Source: Erwinia sp. SLM-02
GTDB lineage: Bacteria; Pseudomonadota; Gammaproteobacteria; Enterobacterales; Enterobacteriaceae
Length of the DNA: 64,000 nt
Assembly (NCBI RefSeq): GCF_037450285.1
Contig: NZ_JAQISN010000001.1
Coordinates: 2,604,001-2,668,000, forward strand
Direction: 5' to 3'
The notes under the pieces are model-generated. The model saw only the letters and a list, made by a program, of their open reading frames with translations. It searched no databases and had not been told where the DNA came from. The position numbers were made by a program, and so were the translations under genes. Below are positions 52,618 through 61,731 of this stretch, piece after piece; within the stretch, counting starts at the first letter, position 1; each line of letters begins with the position of its first letter.

Positions 52618-53885
52618 AGTGCTCCTTTCTGTTTGATTAACCCGGTATCGGGGGCGGCCGCAGGGGCTTCCCCCGCAGGCAGGGTGACGAATTTCATCAG
52701 TACCGCCGCCAGCAGATAAAGACCGGTGTAAATCCAGATCACCCCGCTGGCGCCAAACGGCCCGATAAACAGGCCGACCACGGCCGGGCCAACGAAGGTG
52801 CTTAACCCGGCACCAAGATTAAGAATCGACATTGCTGCACCCTTATTTTCCGGCGCCAGTGACGGCATCAGCGCGGAAAGGGGGACGAAAGCGGCCAGGC
52901 AGGCGCCAAACAATCCGGCGATAGCGATAGTGGCCAGATAGTTTGCACCCAGCCACTGTGGCATATAGAAGAACAGCACCGTGGTGATGGCACAGCCGAT
53001 GCAGCCGAACCACATCACCACGTTGCGCCAGCCAAGGCCGTCGCTGATGATGCCGAAGAGCAGGTTAAAGATGATATTGACGCCCCACAGCGCGGCATAC
53101 ATATGCAGCCAGTCGGTGCGGGTGAAGCCGAAATCCATCATGTAGGTCGGCATAAACACTACGAAGCCGTATGCCGCAGAGGTGTTTATGGTGCGGACAA
53201 TACCGCCGAGGCCGATTTTGGGCTTTTCAAAGGCAATGGTGATGCCCTTCAGCACGTAAGCCAGCGAGGGCTTCTCGCGCCGTGCTTCCGCCTCGTCTTT
53301 CCCACGATTAAGGAACAGCGCAATCATCGCGCCCAGCAGGACAAAGATCAGCGCGCTCCACAGCGTATGGATCTCTCCCAGTATCGGCAGCGCGATACTG
53401 GAGTACAGCACACCAAGCACGCTCAGCCCGCCGCTGTAAACGAACCAGAAGATGCCCACCGCCGAACCCAGCCGATCGCGCGGTGCCTCATAGGCCACCC
53501 AGACCAGGAAGCCGTAGGCAAACAGGGGGTAACCCAGTCCGCGGAGCGCATAGGTCGGGATCATGGTCATCAGATGATTACTGGGCAGACCGATGGTCAG
53601 GAACATGACCGAACCGATCATAAACAGCACCAGCCCCGCCAGCATCACCCGCTTTGCGGTATAGATTTCGGCCAGCACGCCGGAAAACCACGCGGCAATG
53701 GCGGCAGCGAAGCCGTAAACGCTGAACAGCAGCGCGGACTGCTGAACGGTCAATCCTTTTTCAATCAGGTAAGGCGAAAGCCAGCCCTGCTCAAGCCCCT
53801 CCCCCATCATAAAAATCAGTACGCCCGCGTAGCCCAGCATCAGCCTGGGTGACAGCCCCGTACGCGCAATCATTCGTTGTAACAT
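52614..53885 (-). CDS. MFS polyol permease (RbtT/DalT-like)
   Basis: A 423-residue major facilitator transporter with 12 predicted helices. It resembles the ribitol/arabinitol permeases RbtT and DalT in TYALRGLGYPLFAYGFLVWV, the FWFVYSGGLSVLG region and the loop before GEIHTLWSALIFVLLGA, and in FVPLSALMPSLAPENKGAAM near the C-terminus, so import of a sugar alcohol by proton symport is likely. It is the second gene of the operon, 73 bp after the zinc dehydrogenase; GGGAGG precedes the ATG. Confidence 0.87.
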   Translation of the reverse strand: MLQRMIARTGLSPRLMLGYAGVLIFMMGEGLEQGWLSPYLIEKGLTVQQSALLFSVYGFAAAIAAWFSGVLAEIYTAKRVMLAGLVLFMIGSVMFLTIGLPSNHLMTMIPTYALRGLGYPLFAYGFLVWVAYEAPRDRLGSAVGIFWFVYSGGLSVLGVLYSSIALPILGEIHTLWSALIFVLLGAMIALFLNRGKDEAEARREKPSLAYVLKGITIAFEKPKIGLGGIVRTINTSAAYGFVVFMPTYMMDFGFTRTDWLHMYAALWGVNIIFNLLFGIISDGLGWRNVVMWFGCIGCAITTVLFFYMPQWLGANYLATIAIAGLFGACLAAFVPLSALMPSLAPENKGAAMSILNLGAGLSTFVGPAVVGLFIGPFGASGVIWIYTGLYLLAAVLMKFVTLPAGEAPAAAPDTGLIKQKGAL

Positions 53886-53958
53886 TGTATCCTCCCGGTG
53901 TTGCCTTCAGGAGATGCGCCCGGAGTGGCCCAGGACTGCCGCACCCGCCAGGCCTGGA

Positions 53959-55071
53959 TCAGAGATTTGGATTGAGAACCACTTTGATCGAATCGACGCC
54001 GCGCTTCATCAGATCGAACCCCTCGGCGAAACGCGCCAGCGGCAGCGTATGGGTGACCACCCCTTCGGTCGGCAGCGATCCGTCAGCGATGCCGCTAATG
54101 ACCAGCGGGTAGCAGTAAGGTCCAAGGTGCGAGCCGAGCAGGTCCAGCTCCTTGCGGTCGCTGATGATGCTCCAGTCCACGCTGACCGGCTCTTTAAACA
54201 CCGAGAACTCCACAAAGGTGCCGAGCTTGCGGATCATCGTCAGCCCCTGCTCTACCGACTTCGCCGCGCCGGTTGCTTCGATGTAGATATCGCAGCCGTA
54301 GCCTTCGGTCATCTCCTTAACGATTTTGACAGCATCCTCACGGGCGGGATTAATCACCCGGTCGGCACCAAAGGTTTTCGCCAGCTCAAGGCGGCGGTCG
54401 GAGAGGTCAAGCACCACCAGTTTCTCCGCGCCAGATTTCTTAATCGCACCGATCATTCCCAGCCCCAGCGTACCCGCCCCGGCCAGTACCACCACGTCGC
54501 CCAGCTTGATACTGGCGCGCTGTACCGCGTGGAGCGAGCAGGCGTATGGCTCGATCAGAATGGCTTTTTCAATCGGCAGGTCCGCCGGGACCGCATAATT
54601 GATCGCCTCTTTGGTAAACTTCATATACTGGGCCATGCCGCCGTTGACGTTGTTCTGGAAGCCGTAAAGGTCGTGTTTTTCGCACATCCAGTACTGCCCG
54701 CGATTGCAGAAGCGGCATTCCCAGCACGGCACGATCTGCTCGGAGATCACCCGGTCGCCCAGGTTAAATTCCGTTACCTCATCCCCCAGCGCCACCACAT
54801 GAGCAATAAACTCATGCCCCGGGATCATCGGTGCCTTGATATAGGCTGGCTGCTTTTCATCCCCCCAGAAGCTCGGTGCGCCCTCATAGGCCTTAACGTC
54901 CCCGGCGCAGATGCCGCAGGCTTCCACTTTTACCAGTATTTCCTCAGGCCCGATGGCGGGAACATCCACTTCCTCAAGCCGGTAGTCGCCCGGCGCATAG
55001 GCAACCACCGCCTTCATTCGCTGTGGTATATCCGCAACACGTCGGTTTTTTTCTGAACATGTCTGGCACAT
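53959..55071 (-). CDS. Zinc-dependent polyol dehydrogenase, erythritol/L-threitol dehydrogenase-like
   Basis: A 370-residue medium-chain dehydrogenase. Catalytic zinc residues: Cys55 (ACGICAGDVK), His86-Glu87 (IPGHEF); structural zinc cysteines 116, 119, 122 and 130 (CWECRFCNRGQYWMC); NAD motif VVLAGAGTLGLGMIG. The segments EQIVPCWECRFCNRGQYWMC and ELDLLGSHLGPYCYP resemble the erythritol/L-threitol dehydrogenase described in Mycobacterium smegmatis (recalled, not searched). It probably oxidises a tetritol to erythrulose with NAD. The ATG at 55071 has GGAGACG upstream; an earlier ATG at 55095 is weaker. First gene of the operon. Confidence 0.87.
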   Translation of the reverse strand: MCQTCSEKNRRVADIPQRMKAVVAYAPGDYRLEEVDVPAIGPEEILVKVEACGICAGDVKAYEGAPSFWGDEKQPAYIKAPMIPGHEFIAHVVALGDEVTEFNLGDRVISEQIVPCWECRFCNRGQYWMCEKHDLYGFQNNVNGGMAQYMKFTKEAINYAVPADLPIEKAILIEPYACSLHAVQRASIKLGDVVVLAGAGTLGLGMIGAIKKSGAEKLVVLDLSDRRLELAKTFGADRVINPAREDAVKIVKEMTEGYGCDIYIEATGAAKSVEQGLTMIRKLGTFVEFSVFKEPVSVDWSIISDRKELDLLGSHLGPYCYPLVISGIADGSLPTEGVVTHTLPLARFAEGFDLMKRGVDSIKVVLNPNL

Positions 55072-55096
55072 AATTCGTCTCCGCTTATTGATCATT

Positions 55097-55121
55097 TGAA
55101 CATTAATTGAATAAATGAACA
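55097..55121. promoter_or_regulatory. TGAACA repeat cluster, operator candidate 1
   Basis: TGAACA-N5-TGAATA-N2-TGAACA, 26-50 bp upstream of the zinc dehydrogenase start. TGAACATTNATTGAAYA is shared with the site at 55279. Likely binding region of the SorC-type regulator (inference). Confidence 0.5.
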
Positions 55122-55278
55122 GTACGCACAGCTCACCAGGAAGCCAACAGCCGAAGATAAAAACTGTGACAAACCTCGTACAACCGAGTTTTTGGGAGTA
55201 GAACAGCGCTGACGATCTTAATTAATGTGATCGGTCCCTCTTTTAATTTTAAATACCGATGAAAACACATCAATCATA

Positions 55279-55295
55279 TGAACATTCATTGAACA
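55279..55295. promoter_or_regulatory. TGAACA repeat cluster, operator candidate 2
   Basis: TGAACA-N5-TGAACA with 11-bp period (one helical turn), 91-107 bp upstream of the RpiB-like gene. 15 of 17 positions match the site at 55097-55113. Confidence 0.5.
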
Positions 55296-55385
55296 TTTGT
55301 TATTTTGCGCATAGGGTAAGCACAGCGGTGGGTACGATCTGTGGGATCGCCGACCACTTTCATCACCTTCTTTTGGAGATCTGCT

Positions 55386-55844
55386 ATGCTTTCTATTGCA
55401 ATTGGCGCTGATGATGCCGCCATTGAGTTGAAAAATGTCCTGGTTGACTATCTTCACCAGTCCGGCTTTACCACCGCGGATTACAGTGCGGATGCACAGC
55501 ACGACGGCGGCTGTGCCTATCCCGACATTGCGTGGACGGTGGCACAGGCCATCAAAAATGGTCGTCATCAGCGTGGCATTCTGGTCTGCGGCACCGGTAT
55601 TGGCATGAGCATCACGGCAAATAAAGTACCCGGCATTCGCGCCGCGCAGTGCCACGATACTTACTCCGCAGAACGCGCTCGCAAAAGTAACGACGCGCAG
55701 ATCATTACCTTAGGTGCCCGGGTGATCGGGGCCGAACTGGCAAAATCTATTCTTGCTGCATGGCTTAATGCGGAATTTGAAGGCGGACGTTCAGCGCCAA
55801 AAGTTGAAAAAATCGGCTATTACGAGCAGCTCGACCGCCCCTGA
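55386..55844 (+). CDS. RpiB/LacAB-family sugar-phosphate isomerase
   Basis: A 152-residue isomerase of the RpiB/LacAB fold. The catalytic cysteine is Cys68 in LVCGTGIGMSITANK, and the CHDTYSAERARKSNDAQI block with His90 is typical. Family members interconvert ribose/ribulose 5-phosphate, allose/allulose 6-phosphate, or, in erythritol and threitol pathways (EryI, DerI), tetrulose and erythrose 4-phosphates. The location opposite a dehydrogenase-DhaK/L operon and just before talA favours the tetrose role. TTGGAG is 7 bp upstream of the ATG; the frame opens 15 codons earlier. Confidence 0.85.
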   Translation: MLSIAIGADDAAIELKNVLVDYLHQSGFTTADYSADAQHDGGCAYPDIAWTVAQAIKNGRHQRGILVCGTGIGMSITANKVPGIRAAQCHDTYSAERARKSNDAQIITLGARVIGAELAKSILAAWLNAEFEGGRSAPKVEKIGYYEQLDRP

Positions 55845-56077
55845 ATGAAGGGTGAATCCTCCTGACCCCCCGGTATCGCTGGGCTGGAGGCGAACCATCG
55901 GGCAGGCCCATTGCAACAATCAGAAAAAGCGCATTCCAGTTCATTCCAGCCTGATGCACTGTGATCCGACTGTGATTAATTCGCAACAACCGCAGTACCC
56001 CCGCGGTGCAGAAACGTATTGGGCGCTTCTGTAACCGGCAATCGGGTACAAGATTGCTTATCAAGGAGCTTAGAGAG

Positions 56078-57028
56078 ATGAACCAGCTAGACGCACTGAA
56101 ACAGTTCACCACGGTAGTGGCAGACAGCGGCGACATTGAATCGATCCGCAACTATCACCCGGAAGATGCTACTACCAATCCGTCTCTTATTCTCAAAGCC
56201 GCCGGTCTGGATTCTTACAAACATCTGATTACCGACGCTATCGACTACGCCAAAAAACAGGGCGGCAGTAAAGAAACCCAGATTATTAATGCCAGCGATA
56301 AAGTTGCCGTTAATCTTGGGCTGGAAATTCTGAAAAGCGTGCCTGGCCGCGTGTCCACCGAGGTCGATGCGCGCCTGTCGTTCGATCGCGGCATGTGCGT
56401 TACTAAAGCTGAAAAGCTGGTGAGAATGTACGAGGAACACGGCATCGATCGTTCGCGCATTCTGATCAAGCTCGCCTCCACCTGGGAGGGCATCAAAGCC
56501 GCTGAGGAACTGGAGAAAAACGGTATTCAGTGCAATCTGACGCTACTGTTCTCATTCGCCCAGGCACGGGCCTGCGCCGAAGCCGGCGTATTCCTGATCT
56601 CCCCGTTTGTCGGCCGTATTTACGACTGGTACAACAGCCGCAAGCCGCTGGATCCGTATGTGGTTGATGAAGATCCGGGCGTTAAATCCGTTCGCAGCAT
56701 TTATGAGTATTACAAACAGCACCGCTATCACACGGTGATTATGGGAGCCAGCTTCCGTAAAACCGAACAGATTCTGGCGCTGGCGGGCTGCGATCGCCTG
56801 ACAATTTCGCCTAATCTGCTGGAAGAGTTACAGGCCAGCAGCGCGCCGGTTGAGCGCAAGCTGACGCCGTCTACCGAAGCCTTCCATCAGCCAGCTCCAC
56901 TTTCCGAAGCGGAATTCCGCTGGCAGCACAATCAGGATCCAATGGCCGTCGAGAAGCTGGCCGAAGGCATCCGCCAGTTCGCCGTTGACCAGCAGAAGCT
57001 GGAAGATGTGCTGGCAGCAAAACTGTAG
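56078..57028 (+). CDS. talA: Transaldolase A
   Basis: Pentose phosphate enzyme that moves a dihydroxyacetone unit between sedoheptulose 7-phosphate or fructose 6-phosphate and glyceraldehyde 3-phosphate or erythrose 4-phosphate. It has 316 residues, the E. coli TalA length. The Schiff-base lysine is Lys131 in ILIKLASTWEG, and the N-terminal DATTNPSLIL motif is at 30-39. AAGGAG is well placed upstream. tktB follows after 68 bp, as in E. coli. Confidence 0.96.
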   Translation: MNQLDALKQFTTVVADSGDIESIRNYHPEDATTNPSLILKAAGLDSYKHLITDAIDYAKKQGGSKETQIINASDKVAVNLGLEILKSVPGRVSTEVDARLSFDRGMCVTKAEKLVRMYEEHGIDRSRILIKLASTWEGIKAAEELEKNGIQCNLTLLFSFAQARACAEAGVFLISPFVGRIYDWYNSRKPLDPYVVDEDPGVKSVRSIYEYYKQHRYHTVIMGASFRKTEQILALAGCDRLTISPNLLEELQASSAPVERKLTPSTEAFHQPAPLSEAEFRWQHNQDPMAVEKLAEGIRQFAVDQQKLEDVLAAKL

Positions 57029-57096
57029 TTCCTCAGCCAATCCTTTTCATCATCAGGGCGGATTACCGATCCGCCCTCTGCATTTCGGGAGAATAT

Positions 57097-59097
57097 ATGT
57101 CTTCACGTCGAGAACTGGCAAACGCCATCCGCGCCCTGAGTATGGACGCCGTACAAAAAGCAAAATCCGGCCACCCCGGCGCGCCGATGGGCATGGCGGA
57201 TATTGCAGAAGTGCTGTGGCGCGACTTCCTGCATCACAACCCCACCAATCCGGCCTGGGCAGACCGTGACCGCTTCATTCTCTCCAACGGTCACGCCTCT
57301 ATGCTGCTTTACAGCCTGCTGCATCTCACCGGCTACGATCTCCCGATGGAGGAGTTGAAAAACTTCCGCCAGCTGCATTCAAAAACGCCGGGGCATCCGG
57401 AAATCGGTTACACGCCGGGCGTAGAAACCACCACCGGCCCGCTGGGCCAGGGCCTGGCCAATGCGGTGGGGATGGCTATCGCCGAACGCACGCTGGCGGC
57501 GCAGTTTAACCGCCCGGATCATCAGATCGTTGACCACTTCACCTATGTGTTTATGGGCGATGGCTGCCTGATGGAAGGCATCTCCCATGAAGTCAGTTCT
57601 CTGGCCGGTACGCTGGGGCTGGGCAAGCTGATTGGCTTCTACGATCACAACGGTATTTCGATTGACGGTGAGACGGACGGCTGGTTTACCGATGATACGG
57701 CGAAGCGTTTCGAAGCCTATCACTGGCACGTGATCCACGATATTGACGGACACAACCCGGAAGCGATTGCCACCGCCATTAAAGAAGCACAAAGCGTCAC
57801 CGATAAACCGTCACTGATCATCTGCAAAACGATTATCGGCTTCGGTTCACCGAATAAAGCCGGCAAGGAAGAGTCCCACGGTTCGGCGCTGGGTGATGAA
57901 GAAGTTGCGCTGACCCGCAAGGAGCTGGGCTGGAAATATCCCCCTTTCGAGATCCCAAAAGATATTTATGCTCAGTGGGATGCTAAACAGGCCGGTGCAG
58001 AGCGTGAAAAAGCCTGGAATACAAAGTTCAACGCCTATAAATCCGCGCACCCGGAACTGGCGGCGGAATACAGCCGTCGTATGAGCGGTGGCATGCCGGA
58101 AAACTGGGAAGCCGAAACGCAGAAGTATATTCAGCAGCTGCAGGATAATCCCCAGAAAATTGCCAGCCGCAAGGCCTCGCAGAATGCACTGGAAGCCTAT
58201 GGCCCGCTGCTGAAGGAATTTTTAGGCGGCTCCGCCGATCTGGCGCCGAGCAATCTGACCATCTGGTCGGGTTCAAAATCCATTAAGGACGACAGCGCAG
58301 GCAACTATATTCACTACGGCGTGCGTGAATTCGGCATGACGGCAATAGCGAACGGCATTGCCCACCACGGCGGTTTTATTCCCTATACCGCCACCTTCCT
58401 GATGTTTGTGGAATATGCCCGAAATGCGGTGCGCATGGCGGCATTAATGAAAGCCCGTCAGATCATGGTTTATACCCACGACTCTATCGGACTGGGTGAA
58501 GATGGCCCAACCCACCAGCCGGTTGAGCAACTGGCCAGCCTGCGCGTAACGCCAAATATGAGCGTCTGGCGTCCCTGCGATCAGGTTGAGACGGCGGTGG
58601 CGTGGAAGCACGCCGTTGAGCGCCATCACGGCCCGACCGCGCTGATCCTGTCACGTCAAAATCTGGCTCAGCCTGCGCGCAGCAAGGCCCAGCTGGAGAA
58701 TATTTCGCGCGGAGGGTACATCCTGAAAGACAGCGACGGTACGCCTGAGGTGATCCTGATTGCCACCGGTTCCGAAGTGGAGATCACCCTGGGTGCGGCC
58801 GATAAGCTGACCGCCAGCGGGCATAAGGTACGGGTCGTTTCCCTGCCCTCCACCGATCTGTTCGATGCGCAGGATGCGGCCTATCGTGAATCGGTACTGC
58901 CGTCGAATGTCACCGCCCGCGTGGCGGTAGAGGCCGGTATTGCCGATTACTGGTTTAAGTATGTCGGTCTGAACGGGGCGATTGTCGGGATGACCGGTTT
59001 TGGCGAGTCGGCACCGGCTGAGAAGCTGTTTGCTGAGTTTGGTTTCACGGTGGAGAACATCGTCAGCCATGCTGAGGCGCTGCTGAAACCGCATTGA
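57097..59097 (+). CDS. tktB: Transketolase B
   Basis: Thiamine-diphosphate enzyme moving two-carbon units in the pentose phosphate pathway. It has 666 residues (E. coli TktB 667). Motifs: SGHPGAPMGMADIAEVLW, the cofactor motif GDGCLMEGISHEVSSLAGTL in short form (GDG at about 154), and DSIGLGEDGPTHQPVEQLAS with catalytic His. With talA it can consume erythrose 4-phosphate from the neighbouring operon. The E. coli pair is RpoS-controlled; no such promoter was identified here. Confidence 0.96.
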   Translation: MSSRRELANAIRALSMDAVQKAKSGHPGAPMGMADIAEVLWRDFLHHNPTNPAWADRDRFILSNGHASMLLYSLLHLTGYDLPMEELKNFRQLHSKTPGHPEIGYTPGVETTTGPLGQGLANAVGMAIAERTLAAQFNRPDHQIVDHFTYVFMGDGCLMEGISHEVSSLAGTLGLGKLIGFYDHNGISIDGETDGWFTDDTAKRFEAYHWHVIHDIDGHNPEAIATAIKEAQSVTDKPSLIICKTIIGFGSPNKAGKEESHGSALGDEEVALTRKELGWKYPPFEIPKDIYAQWDAKQAGAEREKAWNTKFNAYKSAHPELAAEYSRRMSGGMPENWEAETQKYIQQLQDNPQKIASRKASQNALEAYGPLLKEFLGGSADLAPSNLTIWSGSKSIKDDSAGNYIHYGVREFGMTAIANGIAHHGGFIPYTATFLMFVEYARNAVRMAALMKARQIMVYTHDSIGLGEDGPTHQPVEQLASLRVTPNMSVWRPCDQVETAVAWKHAVERHHGPTALILSRQNLAQPARSKAQLENISRGGYILKDSDGTPEVILIATGSEVEITLGAADKLTASGHKVRVVSLPSTDLFDAQDAAYRESVLPSNVTARVAVEAGIADYWFKYVGLNGAIVGMTGFGESAPAEKLFAEFGFTVENIVSHAEALLKPH

Positions 59098-59221
59098 TTT
59101 GACGCTGCGGTGGCGCTGGGGTCGAAGGGTGACAGTTGCCTGGGGGTTCCAGTGCCTGCATCTGACCGGCACAAAGTGGCGTTTGTGCCGGGGCGTTTGC
59201 ACAGTCTGAAGTGAGTGCAGG

Positions 59222-59412
59222 CGAGTTGTGCCCCCAGGTGGGCTGGTCCTCGCGCCGCTACGCGGTGCCCTCACTTCGTTCGTCAGCCTTAACGGACCGG
59301 CCCAGACGCGCGTCCTGCGCGGCTGGGCCTTTCGCTCACTTCCCTGTAAGCGAATCCTGGCTTATTCGCTGCGTTCAACTCGTTTGGCGATGTCGCCCGA
59401 CCGGCCAACTCA
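59222..59412 (-). repeat. Degenerate family B-like element downstream of tktB
   Basis: In inverted orientation this stretch shares GGTCCTCGCGCCGC, the TTTCGCTCACTTCCC-type hairpin region and AGCGAATCCTGGCTTATTCG with family B, but the ends no longer pair well. Boundaries are approximate. Confidence 0.6.
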
Positions 59413-59456
59413 ATTACCAATCGAGATCCTATGAAAAGCGACTTCGATATTTGAAC

Positions 59457-59659
59457 GGGTTCAGCCTCTGCGGCGGGCGGGCAATCCACAGCGCTGAGGA
59501 GCAGGCAGCGGGACCGGAGAGGGCAGCAGGGATGCTGCACTCAGGTGTGGCGCGGGCAGGACGCCCGCTCCACGCCGGTCCGACAGGCCCGCAGCCTAAA
59601 CCGAAGGCACCACGCAAAGCGTGGCGCGAGGACGCACGCCCGCCGCAGAGGCTGAACCC
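59457..59659 (-). repeat. Palindromic extragenic element, family A, copy 3 (inverted)
   Basis: 203 bp bounded by a perfect 23-bp inverted repeat (59457-59479 and 59637-59659, arm GGGTTCAGCCTCTGCGGCGG). The core is the reverse of copies 1 and 2 (GGACCGG, GGGCGTCCTGCCCGCGCCAC, CTCAGCGCTG). It lies in the 650-bp gap between tktB and the DUF1176 gene, which has no gene. Confidence 0.9.
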
Positions 59660-59744
59660 GAGGCACAACAACTACAGCAACAAAAGCTCAAATCGCAAAT
59701 CTCAGAAGCTGAACCCGTGGAAAACGATACTGCATCAACAAAAT

Positions 59745-60833
59745 TTATGGCTCAATCTCAACGCTTCCGCCGGGCTGATTCTCCACCCGGCTCACCCACA
59801 GCGTCGGCCAGCGATCGCTGCTGTTCCAGGCATCGCAGGTACTCTCCTGCGCGTATTCAGCCAGCATAAATTCCCGGCCGTTGAACTGCCAGCGCGTGGC
59901 CACCCCGCAGTCGCCCAGGCCGCGCGTTTTACTGAACGTCAGCAGCTCACCGCTCACCGCATCATATTCTGCATTGATCGGCTCCAGCTGCCTGTCGCTG
60001 CGGCCGGGAGGAACAAACGGCAGCGTCAGCGTAATGTAGTGCGGAATGTACGGCGGCTGGCGTGAGATCTCCAAAGCCAGATCGATAATGTTATAGGCTC
60101 CCATCTCGCAGCCCACCAGCAGCAGCGCCTTATCATCGGTCAGCGGCGATACCGACACCTCACGCCGCTGCATATCCAGCGAACAGCTCTCACTGTTGAT
60201 ATGCAGGCTGCCAAAATCGAGCAGCCCACGGGTTTCATCAGGCGTTAACGGCAGCGGCGGGCGCTCCGGTTGATAAACCTGAGGTATTGCGGGTGCGGCG
60301 GGCACATCCCAGGCAGGGCGTTCGCCGCGGCGAACCCAGGCGCTGTCGCCATTTACCCGCCCCTGCACGTCATCCATCAGTAATAATGCCGCCTTTAAAC
60401 CCTTCAGTGGGATCGCGGTATCGGCACTGTAGAGAAGCTGCAGCGCGTCGGCGTTCATTATCTGGGCAAGGAATTCATTAATTGAGATGCGGTGGTCGGT
60501 GATGAGGTGATGGGGCGTCGTTTGCCAGTGTTTCAGATCCAGCCTGAGGCGCTGGCCATCCAGCAGCAGATTATCCTGCAAAGCTCCGCCGGGAAGTTCG
60601 CCCGTATAGCGATTGCCGTAATCAATTCGCAGCAGCGGACTGTCATCCTGACCGGCATGGCGCGCGATGGTCATAGCCAGGCCATTATTATCAGCGAGGC
60701 TGCGGGCTTCACAGCTGTTAAGATTGTTACAGGTAATCTGCCAGCTATCGAAGGTCCTTTGCAAAGGCTGTGCGTACAGCATGGTTGTGAAGACCAGAGG
60801 AGCCAGCGACAACCATTTTATACAGTAAAACAT
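59745..60833 (-). CDS. DUF1176 domain protein, exported
   Basis: A 362-residue protein of the DUF1176 family. The N-terminal hydrophobic stretch (MFYCIKWLSLAPLVFTTMLY) looks like a signal peptide with cleavage after YAQ or similar near residue 22, so it should be periplasmic. Family features include the TFDSWQITCNNLNSCEAR start with paired cysteines and the C-terminal GLGDCGVATRWQFNGREF and ESTCDAWN block. The function is unknown. It stands alone; the 835 bp upstream are non-coding. Confidence 0.85.
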   Translation of the reverse strand: MFYCIKWLSLAPLVFTTMLYAQPLQRTFDSWQITCNNLNSCEARSLADNNGLAMTIARHAGQDDSPLLRIDYGNRYTGELPGGALQDNLLLDGQRLRLDLKHWQTTPHHLITDHRISINEFLAQIMNADALQLLYSADTAIPLKGLKAALLLMDDVQGRVNGDSAWVRRGERPAWDVPAAPAIPQVYQPERPPLPLTPDETRGLLDFGSLHINSESCSLDMQRREVSVSPLTDDKALLLVGCEMGAYNIIDLALEISRQPPYIPHYITLTLPFVPPGRSDRQLEPINAEYDAVSGELLTFSKTRGLGDCGVATRWQFNGREFMLAEYAQESTCDAWNSSDRWPTLWVSRVENQPGGSVEIEP

Positions 60834-61669
60834 TGAGGGGGTCCCTGGTAAGGTGGGATATCAAGGATCGCGTAACCTCGCACAATCAGCGTATGAGAAT
60901 ATGATGGTAGGTGTTAAGCCGTACCTCAATCAGATTTATCGGACTGTGAAAGCGGTAAGATTAACCCGTTAAATCCCTGCAACGATGTCATAAATGCCGA
61001 TCGTTCCCTCATCGAGGGCAGAAAAATGAAAAACCGCCACTCGACCCGTTAAATAATGAATTAATTTGTGAACCACCTCACTATTGCTCCTCACTAACGA
61101 TATCAATTCACCAATATCGGGAGCACGTTCGCCTTAACGCAACCCGCTTTCGACTACTTTTTAGACAGCGGGGAGTGCATCCGTGCAGACCGTCCTGCCC
61201 TCTCCGTGAAGAACCACACATAAACACATCAATAAAAAAAACCAACGCAACAAATTAGTAACGGAAATTAATTAATTATTTATATGAATGACTGGATCTA
61301 ATTCAGAATATGCTTAATAATTATTCCTGTCGCCACCTCCTTCAGCGTCACTGACACGTTGTTTTTACCTACCGCACACTGCCATTGCTATATCTAGGAA
61401 CATTCCTATCGCTTTAAATGTAAAGTTTTCTTTAAATTTACGTTAACCGTATTGCTAGCAAACGCCCCGCAGGCCACCACCTGGTTTTTTAATCCGAACA
61501 AAGATCTTTCCCCAGGATTTTCTCACTTAAAATACGCAACAAACCTTCACAAACCTCCGTTTTGTAATTTTTACTGATGAAGGCTGTTAAAGAAAATTTT
61601 TTATAACTAAATTGTTCTTATAAATAGAAGCCAAGTCAGCACGCCAGTGCTTAACCTGTTGTCGGCGGT
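60834..61669. other. AT-rich intergenic region before the pilus cluster
   Basis: About 835 bp without a supportable gene. The AT content is clearly higher than in neighbouring genes, as is common for silenced, horizontally acquired fimbrial loci. It contains an RcsB-type palindrome at 61395. Several short frames have no ribosome binding site or conserved start. Confidence 0.7.
61395..61408. promoter_or_regulatory. RcsB/RcsAB box candidate
   Basis: TAGGAACATTCCTA is a perfect palindrome matching the RcsAB consensus (TaAGaatatTCctA) at most positions. It lies about 275 bp upstream of the LuxR-type regulator of the pilus cluster. Confidence 0.5.
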
Positions 61670-61731
61670 ATGATGAAAAAAAAGTAGCCCTACTGGACCC
61701 CGATGCATTCGTCACCGCGGGGTTACGCGAA
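61670..61731 (+). other. Slippery start region of the LuxR-type regulator
   Basis: ATG ATG AAA AAA AAG TAG (61670-61687): a start followed by eight A, G and an immediate stop. The heptamer A-AAA-AAG (61678-61684) is the strongest bacterial -1 slippage sequence. A -1 shift, or one extra A, continues as KKVALLDPDAFVTAGLRE and joins the regulator frame at 61732. A short stem ACCCCG / CGGGGT (61697-61723) follows 12 nt downstream. Confidence 0.6.

Noticed and set aside
53914..55056. 380-codon plus-strand frame opposite the zinc dehydrogenase
   Set aside because: Antisense shadow; the minus-strand frame has all zinc and NAD motifs.
55130..55260. CRP sites in the tetritol operon promoter region
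   Set aside because: TGTGA half sites occur at two places, but neither has the matching TCACA half at the right spacing.
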